DNA of 64,000 bases. Origin: MVRE01 sp015660965 (GTDB lineage Archaea; Halobacteriota; Methanomicrobia; Methanomicrobiales; Methanospirillaceae). This document shows positions 42,735 through 51,041 of the stretch, in pieces (position 1 is the first letter of the stretch; every line of letters starts with the position of its first letter). The stretch is taken from the NCBI GenBank assembly GCA_050015095.1, contig JBEKCC010000001.1, forward strand, positions 1 to 64,000, written 5' to 3'. The notes under the pieces are model-generated. The model saw nothing but the letters and a program-made list of their open reading frames with translations. It did not search any database and was not told where the DNA came from. A program made the translations under genes and the position numbers.

Positions 42735-44045
42735 TCAAGATTGATTAGCACGGTTCACAAGATCGAATGCTACCTTTCCTGCACCAGTGAGTATCTCCTG
42801 TTCACCTTGAACTTCACGCTCTAACATGAGAACTTTTCCATCACAGAGCACTGTTTCAACAGATGCTCCGTTACAGGAGTATACAATATTGGATATGGGA
42901 TTATGCATCGGAACGTTTTCTGAACTTCGGGTAGTAACGAGCACAATATCAGCAGGTGAGCCAACTGCAAGAATTCCGGTTGGCAATCCAAGCGCCCGAG
43001 CGCCCGCTAAAGTGGCCATATGGAGAGCTTCCGGAGCTGTTAACAACGTCGGATCATTCCAGAAAAATTTTTGGATTAATGAAGCTGTTTTCATCTCCTC
43101 AAACATATCGAGATTATTGTTTGATGAACATCCATCCGTGCCTAAAGAAATATTTGTATTAGCCGCTTTCAACCAGTGGTACGGCATCGCTCGATGGGTT
43201 GCAAGCTTCATGTTACTCACTGGATTATGTGACGCACTCACTCCCCGTTTCCCGAACAATTGACACTCAGCTTCATCGAGCCAGCAACAGTGAGCAGCAA
43301 CAGTTCGCGGTGTTAAAATTCCGCATTCGTCAAGTACCGCAACAGGACCTTTTCCGTGCTGTGAAAGACAATCATTTACTTCTTTCTCGGTCTCGCTCAC
43401 ATGAATATGGATACCAATCTTATGCTCCGCCGCACACTCAGCACACCAAGAGAGCCCCTCTTTGGAAACCGTATAAGGTGCATGGGGGCCAACAGCAGAA
43501 CGAATTTTTGGGTTATTGAGGGACCTAATATGGTTGACCAGTTTCTCTGTTGCTTTACATTCCAATTCGCGTTTATCTGGATTTGCAAGGTCTATGAATC
43601 CATGAGATAATACCGCACGTATTCCCATCTCATTGACAGCCCGTGCAGTATCTTCCATAAAAAAGTACATGTCGTTAAAGGCTGTTGTCCCTGATTTAAT
43701 CATCTCTAGGCAAGCGAGTTTAGTCCCCCAGTAAACATCGTCACCCGTAAGTTTTGCTTCGAGAGGCCAGATCTTTTGGGATAGCCAATCATGAAGAAAC
43801 ATATCATCGGCGTACCCCCGAAGCAGTGTCATTGCTGAGTGGGTGTGCGTATTAACCAAACCAGGTAGTGCAATTGCACCGTCTGCATCAATGATAAACT
43901 CGGCTTTTCCTTTGTGGACCTTTCGTATATTTTCTCCAATATCTCTGATTACTCCTGTTTCATCTATAAAAATATCAGCGGGATTCCCGTTAACTTTAAC
44001 ATTAGTGATTAGTAGCGAGTAATTTTTCTGAAAAATTTCATCCAT
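42735..44045 (-). CDS. Amidohydrolase, 5'-deoxyadenosine/MTA/SAH deaminase-like
   Basis: This 436-residue metal-dependent deaminase is of the SsnA/MtaD family. Metal ligands are in LPGLVNTHTHSAMTLLRG (HxH), HIHVSETEKEV and SLGTDGCSSNNNLDMF (Asp); the catalytic Glu is in the SETEKE segment. In Methanocaldococcus a homologue (DadD) deaminates 5'-deoxyadenosine, methylthioadenosine and S-adenosylhomocysteine. The start at 44045 is chosen because of a strong ribosome site (GAGGGTGG, 7 bases upstream); the frame extends 13 codons further to overlap the phosphorylase. The adjacent phosphorylase would act on the deaminated product. Confidence 0.9.
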   Translation of the reverse strand: MDEIFQKNYSLLITNVKVNGNPADIFIDETGVIRDIGENIRKVHKGKAEFIIDADGAIALPGLVNTHTHSAMTLLRGYADDMFLHDWLSQKIWPLEAKLTGDDVYWGTKLACLEMIKSGTTAFNDMYFFMEDTARAVNEMGIRAVLSHGFIDLANPDKRELECKATEKLVNHIRSLNNPKIRSAVGPHAPYTVSKEGLSWCAECAAEHKIGIHIHVSETEKEVNDCLSQHGKGPVAVLDECGILTPRTVAAHCCWLDEAECQLFGKRGVSASHNPVSNMKLATHRAMPYHWLKAANTNISLGTDGCSSNNNLDMFEEMKTASLIQKFFWNDPTLLTAPEALHMATLAGARALGLPTGILAVGSPADIVLVTTRSSENVPMHNPISNIVYSCNGASVETVLCDGKVLMLEREVQGEQEILTGAGKVAFDLVNRANQS

Positions 44046-44080
44046 TACATATCCACCCTCATTTTTCTCTGGTACCATAT

Positions 44081-44755
44081 TCAACCCAATTTTTTTATTA
44101 TTGCAGACACTATCTGTTCCGTTCGGTATCGATTCGAACGAGACGTGGCAAGGATATGTTCGTATGTGAGTACAACTTCACCTAAGCCGTTTGCATAATT
44201 GTCAACTGTACAGAGGGCTGCAAATTCCATATCAAGTTCGCATGCAAGAGTTGCTTCGCTTGCGACAGTCATACCGACAATATCGGCAAATTTCGCAAGC
44301 GCTTGTACTTCCGCTATTGTCTCGATTCTCGGGCCAGGTGTCTGAACATATATCCCACCATACTTTGCTTCTGGAACGATATGAGAGAGTTTTTTACTTA
44401 GATGTTGTGAGAGTTCGGGACGGATATGCTCAATTTTATGATCATGGATGGAGGGGATATCAGAAATAGACATATAATCTGTTGGGATTACGATGGAACC
44501 GAGTGTAATTTTCGGCTTTAAGGATCCAGAGGAACCAATTGAAACTATTTTATCAACTCCAACAAGTGCCAGAGCAGATAAGTTGGCACGGAAATTAATT
44601 CGGTGAGGGGGTAAGTCTTTTTGGTGACGCATTAACATCACTACATCACCGCACAAAAGCTCTGCATTACCAAACGGTGTGTATATACAACGCTTTTCGA
44701 ACGTTGGAAGATCTGAAAAGAGGAGGCTTGTACCACCTATAATTCCCAGAGTCAT
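44081..44755 (-). CDS. MTAP/PNP-family nucleoside phosphorylase (probable S-methyl-5'-thioinosine phosphorylase)
   Basis: This 224-residue enzyme is shorter than classic MTA phosphorylase. It keeps the family blocks LGIIGGTSLL, HQKDLPPHRINFRANLSAL, VSIGSSGSLKP, TPGPRIETIAEVQ and VGMTVASEATLACELD, and ends the base-binding loop as TVDNYANGLG. An Asn there and the neighbouring deaminase suggest a 6-oxopurine nucleoside substrate such as methylthioinosine or 5'-deoxyinosine. Together the two genes form a salvage route for by-products of SAM and radical SAM enzymes. It precedes the deaminase on the minus strand. Confidence 0.88.
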   Translation of the reverse strand: MTLGIIGGTSLLFSDLPTFEKRCIYTPFGNAELLCGDVVMLMRHQKDLPPHRINFRANLSALALVGVDKIVSIGSSGSLKPKITLGSIVIPTDYMSISDIPSIHDHKIEHIRPELSQHLSKKLSHIVPEAKYGGIYVQTPGPRIETIAEVQALAKFADIVGMTVASEATLACELDMEFAALCTVDNYANGLGEVVLTYEHILATSRSNRYRTEQIVSAIIKKLG

Positions 44756-44915
44756 ACAACTCCCACTATGGATATTCTTATCCCGCAGTAATCCATGATA
44801 ACCTCTATCAGTCAGTTGTTGGACGTGTGATTTCTAATAATTAGCGCGTCTGCTGCTAGTACAACAATACTTGTAAAACCTTAATTAGAGTAATTCAATA
44901 ACATGTGGTATTGAT

Positions 44916-45509
44916 ATGGAACTCACACAACCTGAATCAACGCAGCCGCCTCGATTGCCGCTAGAACCGCAGAATCCCGTACCTTCTATTGGTGTTCCTG
45001 GAGTGCGCTGGGTGCTGGTCCGGGCGGCACTATTAAGTTTATTAATTGTTATTTTCCTTGTTGGTGTGGTTTGGTTAGTTGGTATTTCACTATTTTCTGG
45101 AACTAATATCCCAGTTGGTATCGGTTCAACACCGCAAACAACCATCTTTCCATCTCCAACTGTAACGAATCCTACTGCATCGATAACAATTACTCCAACC
45201 GAGTCCACCGATGTATTACCTAGAAATCAAGAATTATACTTCTATTTCGGGTTAAAGGATACGGCTGGTCATCTAACTGTGATCTTTGATGGTGGCCCAG
45301 GTAAAGCGATGGTAAAAGAAATTAATGTGAGACTTACACGACCCGATAATACTGTTGATACCAGGATAATGCCAATTCAAAACGAATTTCCAGAAGTTAC
45401 TCTACAGGGTTCAAAGAATACCGATCGTCTTGAAGTGTTTGTCACTTTCTTATCCGGAAAAACTTACAAAATCGTTGATGAACAAGTGCCATATCGGCAA
45501 TCTATTTAA
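44916..45509 (+). CDS. Single-pass membrane protein with extracytoplasmic domain
   Basis: This 197-residue protein has a proline-rich cytoplasmic N-terminus (about 1-32), one membrane helix (about 34-60, VLVRAALLSLLIVIFLVGVV), a Ser/Thr/Pro-rich linker (about 65-103) and an outward-facing beta-rich domain (LYFYFGLKDTAGHLTVIFDG onward). It is similar in layout to several Methanomicrobiales surface proteins. No family was recognised. The ATG has no strong ribosome site. tRNA-Ala follows about 90 bp downstream. Confidence 0.65.
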   Translation: MELTQPESTQPPRLPLEPQNPVPSIGVPGVRWVLVRAALLSLLIVIFLVGVVWLVGISLFSGTNIPVGIGSTPQTTIFPSPTVTNPTASITITPTESTDVLPRNQELYFYFGLKDTAGHLTVIFDGGPGKAMVKEINVRLTRPDNTVDTRIMPIQNEFPEVTLQGSKNTDRLEVFVTFLSGKTYKIVDEQVPYRQSI

Positions 45510-45597
45510 TAATCTACAAATTCTTTTTTTCGAAAAATCATACAACAATATTTCCAAAACAATTCTTTTAACTAATTACGTTCAATAGGATAAGAGC

Positions 45598-45669
45598 GGG
45601 CCGATAGATCAGGGGTAGATCGCTACCTTGGCATGGTAGAGGCCGCGGGTTCAATTCCCGCTCGGTCCA
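45598..45669 (+). tRNA. tRNA-Ala (GGC anticodon)
   Basis: A complete 72-nt cloverleaf without intron: acceptor GGGCCGA/TCGGTCC, D-arm GATC...GATC, anticodon arm CTACC-TTGGCAT-GGTAG with anticodon GGC, T-arm GCGGG-TTCAATT-CCCGC, discriminator A. Pair 3-70 is G-U, the classical alanine identity element. CCA is not encoded. Confidence 0.97.
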
Positions 45670-45735
45670 TCTATTTTACAGAAACTAAACGTACATTTTT
45701 TAGTTTTCATGCACAGGTTAGTTGGGGGAACGACA

Positions 45736-46365
45736 ATGCGTGTTCGTGATCTGATTCTTCCTGAAGATAAAGTATTTTTTACGCTATTCAAGGACATGGG
45801 GTCTGCAATTAGTGAAGCTGCGAAGGTTTTAAACGAAATAACACATGAACTTCCACAAGGCACTGAAAAAGCTCATAGGGTTCGTCAATTAGAGCATCAA
45901 GGAGACGAAATAACCCGCCATGTTTACGAACAATTGAATGAATCGCTGATTACTCCCCTTGAACCTGAGGAAATTTCTCGGTTGGCTCCTGATATGGATG
46001 ATGTAATGGATCGTATTGATCGGGTTACGCAACAGATATGTAATTACGGGCTGACTGAATCTAATGAAACTCTCAAGGAATTCTCTTACTTAATCTTACT
46101 CGCGACAACCGAGATCTCACAAGCCATTGACAGTCTGAAATTATTAACACATTCAGAAAATGTCAAGAATCATACGAGCGAAATTAACCGGCTCTATAAT
46201 CTTTCAATTGAACTTCAGTCCCGTGCAGTACTTGAGCTCTTTAAAACTAAGGATCTTCTACTCATAATAAAACTCAAAGATATTTATGAAGGGCTCGGGC
46301 GAGTCTTGGAAAAATGCAATGATGTGGGACATGCACTTAATGATATCAGTATGAATCATTCCTGA
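45736..46365 (+). CDS. DUF47/PhoU-like protein, copy 1
   Basis: This 209-residue all-helical protein is of the DUF47 (PhoU-related) family, usually partner and regulator of Pit transporters. Conserved blocks are HRVRQLEHQGDEITRHVYEQ, NESLITPLEPEEISRLA and LLLIIKLKDIYEGLGRVLEK. The ATG at 45736 follows GGGGGA; an upstream Met lacks such a site. It is 5 bp before the first pit gene, and closely resembles the second DUF47 gene at 47610. Confidence 0.9.
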   Translation: MRVRDLILPEDKVFFTLFKDMGSAISEAAKVLNEITHELPQGTEKAHRVRQLEHQGDEITRHVYEQLNESLITPLEPEEISRLAPDMDDVMDRIDRVTQQICNYGLTESNETLKEFSYLILLATTEISQAIDSLKLLTHSENVKNHTSEINRLYNLSIELQSRAVLELFKTKDLLLIIKLKDIYEGLGRVLEKCNDVGHALNDISMNHS

Positions 46366-46370
46366 TAGGT

Positions 46371-47555
46371 ATGGATCCCCTTATCCTTTTCGGTATCATT
46401 TTTGCTCTTGCATTAAACTTTGTGAATGGGTTAAATGATGCATCACATTCGATTGCTACAGTAGTTGCTACAAAAGCACTTTCACCGAGTAAGGCAGTCT
46501 TTCTCACTGCAATCTGTAACATGTTCGGACCATTTATATTTTCAACAGCTGTCGCTGCAACAATTGGAACGGCAATCGTACACCCCAATGCTCTTACTCC
46601 CTTATCGATTATAGTGGCGATGGGTGCTGCTATTATTCTGGTTTTTGTTGCTACCCGAGCTGGAATCCCTATTTCAAGCAGCCATGCAATGGTGGGAGCC
46701 CTATTAGGTGCAGGTCTTGCAGTATATGGACTATCGGCCATTATTGTTCCAGATTGGAACATTCTTGTGCAACTTGCTATTTCCGGTATGATAGGTGCAA
46801 TCGCTGGTGGTATCATGCTTGGTTTATTCATGGCATCGTTGGGAGAGGATACACGTTTTGGTATCCTTGTCGGGTCCATATGTGGTTTAGCTATCACAAT
46901 AACCGTTCTCATGATTTTCGGCGCGATTAAACTCACAGGTCTACTTGGAATCGTGCTCTTTATTTTTCTCTCTCCAATAATCGGTATGGTGGTTGCTTTT
47001 CTTTTTGATGTCCTCATTTCCCATATGTTCCGGAACTCCAAACAGAATCGAATGAAACGCATTTTCCAACCACTTCATGTTGTTGCGAGTCTATTCCAAG
47101 CAGCAGGTCATGGTGCAAATGATGGTCAACATGCGGTCGGCTTAATTACTGCCCTATTGGTTTCTGCCGGCATTCTCTCCTCATTTGTAGTGCCTATCTG
47201 GGCGATTCTTGTATCTGCCGTTGCTATTGGTCTTGGTACCTGTTTCGGTGGGTGGGCGGTTGTAGATAAAATGGCAAAAAAGATAACTAAGATTCGGCCA
47301 TATCAGGGTTTTTCAGCTGCAACTGCGGGTAGTGTTACCCTTGCTCTAGTCACATCTTATGGTGTACCTGTATCTTCTACTCACGTGATAAGTGGTGCAA
47401 TTATTGGAGTTGGTTCAACACGCGGGAAAAATGCGGTACAGTGGGATGTTGTGCGAGAGATGATGATCGCATGGGTTGTTACAATTCCCCTAGCTCTCGT
47501 AATTGCCTTTGGTGGATATTATTTGGTTGCCACGATCGTCCCTCATCTCGTCTGA
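46371..47555 (+). CDS. pit: Pit-family inorganic phosphate transporter, copy 1
   Basis: This 394-residue transporter of the PiT family (low-affinity ion-coupled phosphate uptake) has about ten membrane helices. The two signature repeats are FVNGLNDASHSIATVVATKA near residue 20 and AAGHGANDGQHAVGLITALL near 245. The helical ends VPVSSTHVISGAIIGVG and IPISSSHAMVGALLGAG are also typical. Its longer central loop distinguishes it from copy 2. It follows DUF47 copy 1 by 5 bp. Confidence 0.92.
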   Translation: MDPLILFGIIFALALNFVNGLNDASHSIATVVATKALSPSKAVFLTAICNMFGPFIFSTAVAATIGTAIVHPNALTPLSIIVAMGAAIILVFVATRAGIPISSSHAMVGALLGAGLAVYGLSAIIVPDWNILVQLAISGMIGAIAGGIMLGLFMASLGEDTRFGILVGSICGLAITITVLMIFGAIKLTGLLGIVLFIFLSPIIGMVVAFLFDVLISHMFRNSKQNRMKRIFQPLHVVASLFQAAGHGANDGQHAVGLITALLVSAGILSSFVVPIWAILVSAVAIGLGTCFGGWAVVDKMAKKITKIRPYQGFSAATAGSVTLALVTSYGVPVSSTHVISGAIIGVGSTRGKNAVQWDVVREMMIAWVVTIPLALVIAFGGYYLVATIVPHLV

Positions 47556-47609
47556 AGTAAAAATCGCCACATTTTTTATCTGATCTATCCGATTATCAGA
47601 CAGGTAATT

Positions 47610-48239
47610 ATGGGCTTAAGGGAATGGCTGATACCGCAAGATTATATTTTTTTTGATCTTTTTGATAAACAAACAAAGATTGTAACTGATGCGGCGCAAA
47701 AACTCGTTGTTCTCACAGAAGATTTTACAAATGTGAAAGAAAAGCAACATGAAATTGTACTGCTTGAACATCAAGGTGACGAGGTCACGCATGAAATCTA
47801 TGAGCAGCTGAATCGTACATTCATAACACCCCTTGAACCTGAGGAGATTTCACGCCTTGCTTCAGGTCTTGACGAGGTTCTAGATTTTATAGATGGAACG
47901 ACGGAGATGATGCTCTATTATAGTATAGAATCAACAGATTCGGCGATGATTGAATTAGCTAAACTCATTCATATGCAATGTACTCAGATTGAAGGGGCAG
48001 TCCATGGTATCCGTTCAATCAAAAATCCAAAATATATTGAAGAATGCTGCATTGAAGTAAATCGAATTGAAAATCTAGCTGATGATATCCTTGCCCATGC
48101 GATTACCGACCTCTTCCAAACCAAGGATGCGATGACCATCATCAAGCTCAAAGATATATACGAGCATTTGGAGTCAGCAACCGATTATTGCGAAGATGTA
48201 GCAAACGTGCTTTCAGATATCGCAATTCGACACTCATGA
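47610..48239 (+). CDS. DUF47/PhoU-like protein, copy 2
   Basis: This 209-residue paralogue of the protein at 45736 has blocks KQHEIVLLEHQGDEVTHEIY, NRTFITPLEPEEISRLASGL and AMTIIKLKDIYEHLESATDY. It precedes the second pit gene by 28 bp. The two copies differ clearly in the N-terminal and middle parts, so the duplication is old or the pair was acquired twice. Confidence 0.9.
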   Translation: MGLREWLIPQDYIFFDLFDKQTKIVTDAAQKLVVLTEDFTNVKEKQHEIVLLEHQGDEVTHEIYEQLNRTFITPLEPEEISRLASGLDEVLDFIDGTTEMMLYYSIESTDSAMIELAKLIHMQCTQIEGAVHGIRSIKNPKYIEECCIEVNRIENLADDILAHAITDLFQTKDAMTIIKLKDIYEHLESATDYCEDVANVLSDIAIRHS

Positions 48240-48267
48240 AGAATATAGCATTCATCGTTGATAGGAT

Positions 48268-49296
48268 ATGCTGACCCTTACAGTCATCCTTGTTATCTTT
48301 ATAATATTCATCGCCTTGATCTTCGATTTTACGAACGGATTCCATGATTCAGCAAATGCTATATCCACTGTTGTTTCTACTAAAGTACTCTCGCCAAAAC
48401 AAGCGGTGGCTTTCGCTGCATTCTTCAATTTCGTTGCAGCATTTACGTTCGGTGTCGCGGTTGCAAGTACTATCAGCAAGATTGTCAAACTGGATTATGT
48501 GCCCTTTGGATCCATTCCATTCATACACCTTGCAGCGCTCATTGGAGCGATTAGCTGGAATATAACTACTTGGTATTTGGGTCTCCCTACATCTTCTTCT
48601 CATTCAATCATTGGCGGATTGGTAGGTGCCGGGATTGCATCATCTGGGTTACTTGCAATACAGTTATCGACAATTGTGTTCGTTGTAATATTCATGATTT
48701 TATCACCAATGATTGGTTTACTATGCGGTTTTCTTTTCATGGTCATTGTTCTTCGAATTGCTAAGGATACTCATCGTTCGATGGTGGATGTTCATTTCAG
48801 AAGACTTCAGCTTTTTTCGGCAGGTGCCTACAGTTTTAGTCATGGATCTAACGATGCACAAAAGACTATGGGGATAATCACACCTCTTCTATTCTCTATT
48901 GGCTATTACGGGGTGGGGGTCGATCCAAACTACCTACCTGTGCCAATATGGGTAATATTATGTGCACATACAGCAATCGCACTCGGTACGCTCTCTGGAG
49001 GATGGCGAATCGTAAAAACGATGGGCTACAAGATTACAAGACTACGCCCGGTTGATGGATTTTCCGCGGAAACTGCAAGTGCAGCCACAATCATCAGTGC
49101 ATCGGCAGTAGGAATTCCGGTAAGCACGACACATATTATCACATCATCTATAATGGGAGTTGGAGTGACTCGGGGAACAAGCGCCGTGAAATGGGGGATG
49201 GCTAGGAGCATAATCTGGGCATGGATTCTTACTATTCCCGTAAGTGCTTTGATAGGATTCGTATCATTTTCAGTTATCCGGGTTTTTATCGGATAA
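48268..49296 (+). CDS. pit: Pit-family inorganic phosphate transporter, copy 2
   Basis: This 342-residue PiT-family transporter has signature repeats FTNGFHDSANAISTVVSTKV near residue 20 and FSHGSNDAQKTMGIITPLL near 190. The helix ends LPTSSSHSIIGGLVGAG and IPVSTTHIITSSIMGVG are kept. It is about 50 residues shorter than copy 1, mainly in the central region. It ends the four-gene DUF47-pit-DUF47-pit run and is convergent with endonuclease III. Confidence 0.92.
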   Translation: MLTLTVILVIFIIFIALIFDFTNGFHDSANAISTVVSTKVLSPKQAVAFAAFFNFVAAFTFGVAVASTISKIVKLDYVPFGSIPFIHLAALIGAISWNITTWYLGLPTSSSHSIIGGLVGAGIASSGLLAIQLSTIVFVVIFMILSPMIGLLCGFLFMVIVLRIAKDTHRSMVDVHFRRLQLFSAGAYSFSHGSNDAQKTMGIITPLLFSIGYYGVGVDPNYLPVPIWVILCAHTAIALGTLSGGWRIVKTMGYKITRLRPVDGFSAETASAATIISASAVGIPVSTTHIITSSIMGVGVTRGTSAVKWGMARSIIWAWILTIPVSALIGFVSFSVIRVFIG

Positions 49297-49322
49297 CAAA
49301 AAAAGGTTTAAAAATTCGTAAA

Positions 49323-49982
49323 TTATTGTATTATTTTTTTACGGAGATCTTGAAAATACCGGCAATGTGTATTAATGGGACAGATTTTACACTGCGGTTT
49401 TTTTGCTGTGCAGCAAGCACGCCCATGGGCAATCAAAACATCAGTAAGATCTCCCCATTGATTTTGAGGAAAGATTGCCATCAAATCTCGCTCGATTATA
49501 GAGATATTGTTGGTATTTGAGAATCCAATCCGCTTAGCAAGCCTTCTTACATGTGTATCTACTGCAATGCCCACATTTTTTTCGAGTGCTTGGTAAAGCA
49601 CAATATTTGCAGTTTTACGTCCAACACCGGGAATTGTAAGTAGTCCCTCCATTGTTTGGGGAATACCACCATCAAAATCTTTAATGAGCATCTGCGCTGC
49701 TGAAATAATGTGACGGGCTTTTGCATGGTAAAACCCGAGACTGTGGATAATTTTTTCTACATCTGCAATTTTTGCCTTTGCAAGCGCTATAGGTGTCGGA
49801 TATTTTGAGAAGAGTGGTTTTTTTATTGCGAGAACTGCTTTATCCGTGGTCTGCGCGGAAAGGATGGTAATGATGAGTATCTCAAATGCTGTTCCTCTAC
49901 TAACTGTTGTAGGTGAATCTAGAGCATCTGGGTAATGTTCTAAAAGAAGAGAATAAATTCTTTGGGCATCTTTTTTTCTCAT
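49323..49982 (-). CDS. nth: Endonuclease III
   Basis: This 219-residue bifunctional DNA glycosylase/AP lyase is for oxidised pyrimidines. The helix-hairpin-helix is TIPGVGRKTANIVL with catalytic Lys123, and the GPD-type Asp is Asp142 in VDTHVRRLAKR. The iron-sulfur loop is complete: Cys191-x6-Cys198-x2-Cys201-x5-Cys207. It lies directly downstream of tRNA-Pro on the same strand (7 bp), so read-through co-transcription is possible. Confidence 0.95.
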   Translation of the reverse strand: MRKKDAQRIYSLLLEHYPDALDSPTTVSRGTAFEILIITILSAQTTDKAVLAIKKPLFSKYPTPIALAKAKIADVEKIIHSLGFYHAKARHIISAAQMLIKDFDGGIPQTMEGLLTIPGVGRKTANIVLYQALEKNVGIAVDTHVRRLAKRIGFSNTNNISIIERDLMAIFPQNQWGDLTDVLIAHGRACCTAKKPQCKICPINTHCRYFQDLRKKIIQ

Positions 49983-49989
49983 ACACAGA

Positions 49990-50064
49990 TGGGGTAGGGC
50001 GGATTCGAACCGCCGTCAAAGCGTCCCAAACGCTCTAGGATGGACCAGGCTACCCTACTACCCC
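49990..50064 (-). tRNA. tRNA-Pro (TGG anticodon)
   Basis: A 75-nt cloverleaf on the minus strand without intron: acceptor GGGGTAG/CTACCCC, D-loop with AGCCTGGTCC, anticodon arm GAGCG-TTTGGGA-CGCTT with anticodon TGG, T-arm GGCGG-TTCGAAT-CCGCC, discriminator A. CCA is not encoded. Confidence 0.96.
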
Positions 50065-50116
50065 GTACCCCTACAGTATTGCGATGGGCGTTAAAAATAG
50101 CTGTCGTTTTAATTAG

Positions 50117-50821
50117 TTAAATTGGGAGAGGCTGGATCTTTTTATTACTCACGATCGTTCCTTTGTAATTTCCGTTTAAGATAGCAGACCTGAGATTTTT
50201 TGGATCAGTACCGTCAAGAACAACTAGGGGAATACCGCTGCGTTCAACAACACGAGCTGCGACAATATCTAGTACAGTGTTTAGACCTGCAACGAGCTGA
50301 ACATTTCCGACAATTTCAAGAAGTTGCCTAGGTGTCAAGTAGTCATACCGTTTAGCTTTTTTATCTTTTTTCGGATCCGTGTTATAAATACCATCAACGG
50401 AAGTCACGTTGATAAAGACGCTGGCATGTACGCGTTCGGCAAGGATTGCGGCAACCGCATCCGTTGTTTGACCGGGGGTTATCCCGCCCATGATAACACA
50501 CTTTTTGTGTTCGGCAAATTTCTTAGCCTCAGCATGGCTCTCCGCTACCCGGGGATATGCATCATCACCCATAGCAGCGACAAGCATTGTGGCGTTTAGC
50601 CGTGTGATCAGGATTCCGATCTCATCTGCTGTTCCTTCATCAATACCCAAATCGCGCGCTGTTTTTATATACCGTCTGGCTTCTCCACCACCGCCAACCA
50701 CCACAAAAAGTTGATACTGTAAAGCAATTTCCTTGAGAACTGGCACATAATTCTGGACTCTGTTTTGTTCAAGCGAGGGAAAAAGAATAGATCCGCCGAG
50801 TGAGATGACAATCTTCTTCAT
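50117..50821 (-). CDS. pyrH: UMP kinase (archaeal PyrH)
   Basis: This 234-residue amino-acid-kinase-fold enzyme phosphorylates UMP to UDP. The start MKKIVISLGGSILFP carries the phosphate-binding Lys and GGS. Other blocks are VVVGGGGEARRYIKTARDLG, IMGGITPGQTTDAVAA, VNVTSVDGIYNTDPKKDKKA and VVLDGTDPKNLRSAI. Length fits the short archaeal type. The ATG at 50821 is used; the frame is open 15 codons upstream and would overlap the divergent small gene. Only 43 bp separate the two start codons, which share one AT-rich promoter region. Confidence 0.95.
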   Translation of the reverse strand: MKKIVISLGGSILFPSLEQNRVQNYVPVLKEIALQYQLFVVVGGGGEARRYIKTARDLGIDEGTADEIGILITRLNATMLVAAMGDDAYPRVAESHAEAKKFAEHKKCVIMGGITPGQTTDAVAAILAERVHASVFINVTSVDGIYNTDPKKDKKAKRYDYLTPRQLLEIVGNVQLVAGLNTVLDIVAARVVERSGIPLVVLDGTDPKNLRSAILNGNYKGTIVSNKKIQPLPI

Positions 50822-50864
50822 TGCACTATTTTTTGTGCCGAATGCGCATATAGAGTTGTTGTAC

Positions 50865-51014
50865 ATGATTTACTGCCCTATCTGTAAGAGTCGCGAAATA
50901 TTCCCCGTTGTTGGAGGATATATTGGACAGGTCTATCTCTGCAAGAACTGTAAATACCGGGGATCTTTCGTTCTTGAAGCAGATGAAGAAAACGACGAAC
51001 TCAAAAAAGCCTGA
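50865..51014 (+). CDS. 49-residue zinc-ribbon protein
   Basis: This tiny protein starts MIYCPICKSREIFPVVGGYI and has a second pair in LCKNCKYRGSF, then an acidic tail (EADEENDELKKA). The two CxxC pairs form one zinc ribbon like those of RNA-polymerase-associated or ribosomal small proteins. CATATAGAG at about 50847 is the likely TATA box, so the message may be leaderless. It lies 27 bp before amrS on the same strand. Confidence 0.7.
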   Translation: MIYCPICKSREIFPVVGGYIGQVYLCKNCKYRGSFVLEADEENDELKKA

Positions 51015-51041
51015 TTAACCACTTAAGTTCCGACGAACGGT

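Noticed and set aside
46346..47062. A 238-codon antisense frame across the first pit gene
   Set aside because: The sense frame is a clear PiT transporter; the antisense translation is low-complexity (Ile, Pro, Ala, Thr repeats mirroring hydrophobic codons).
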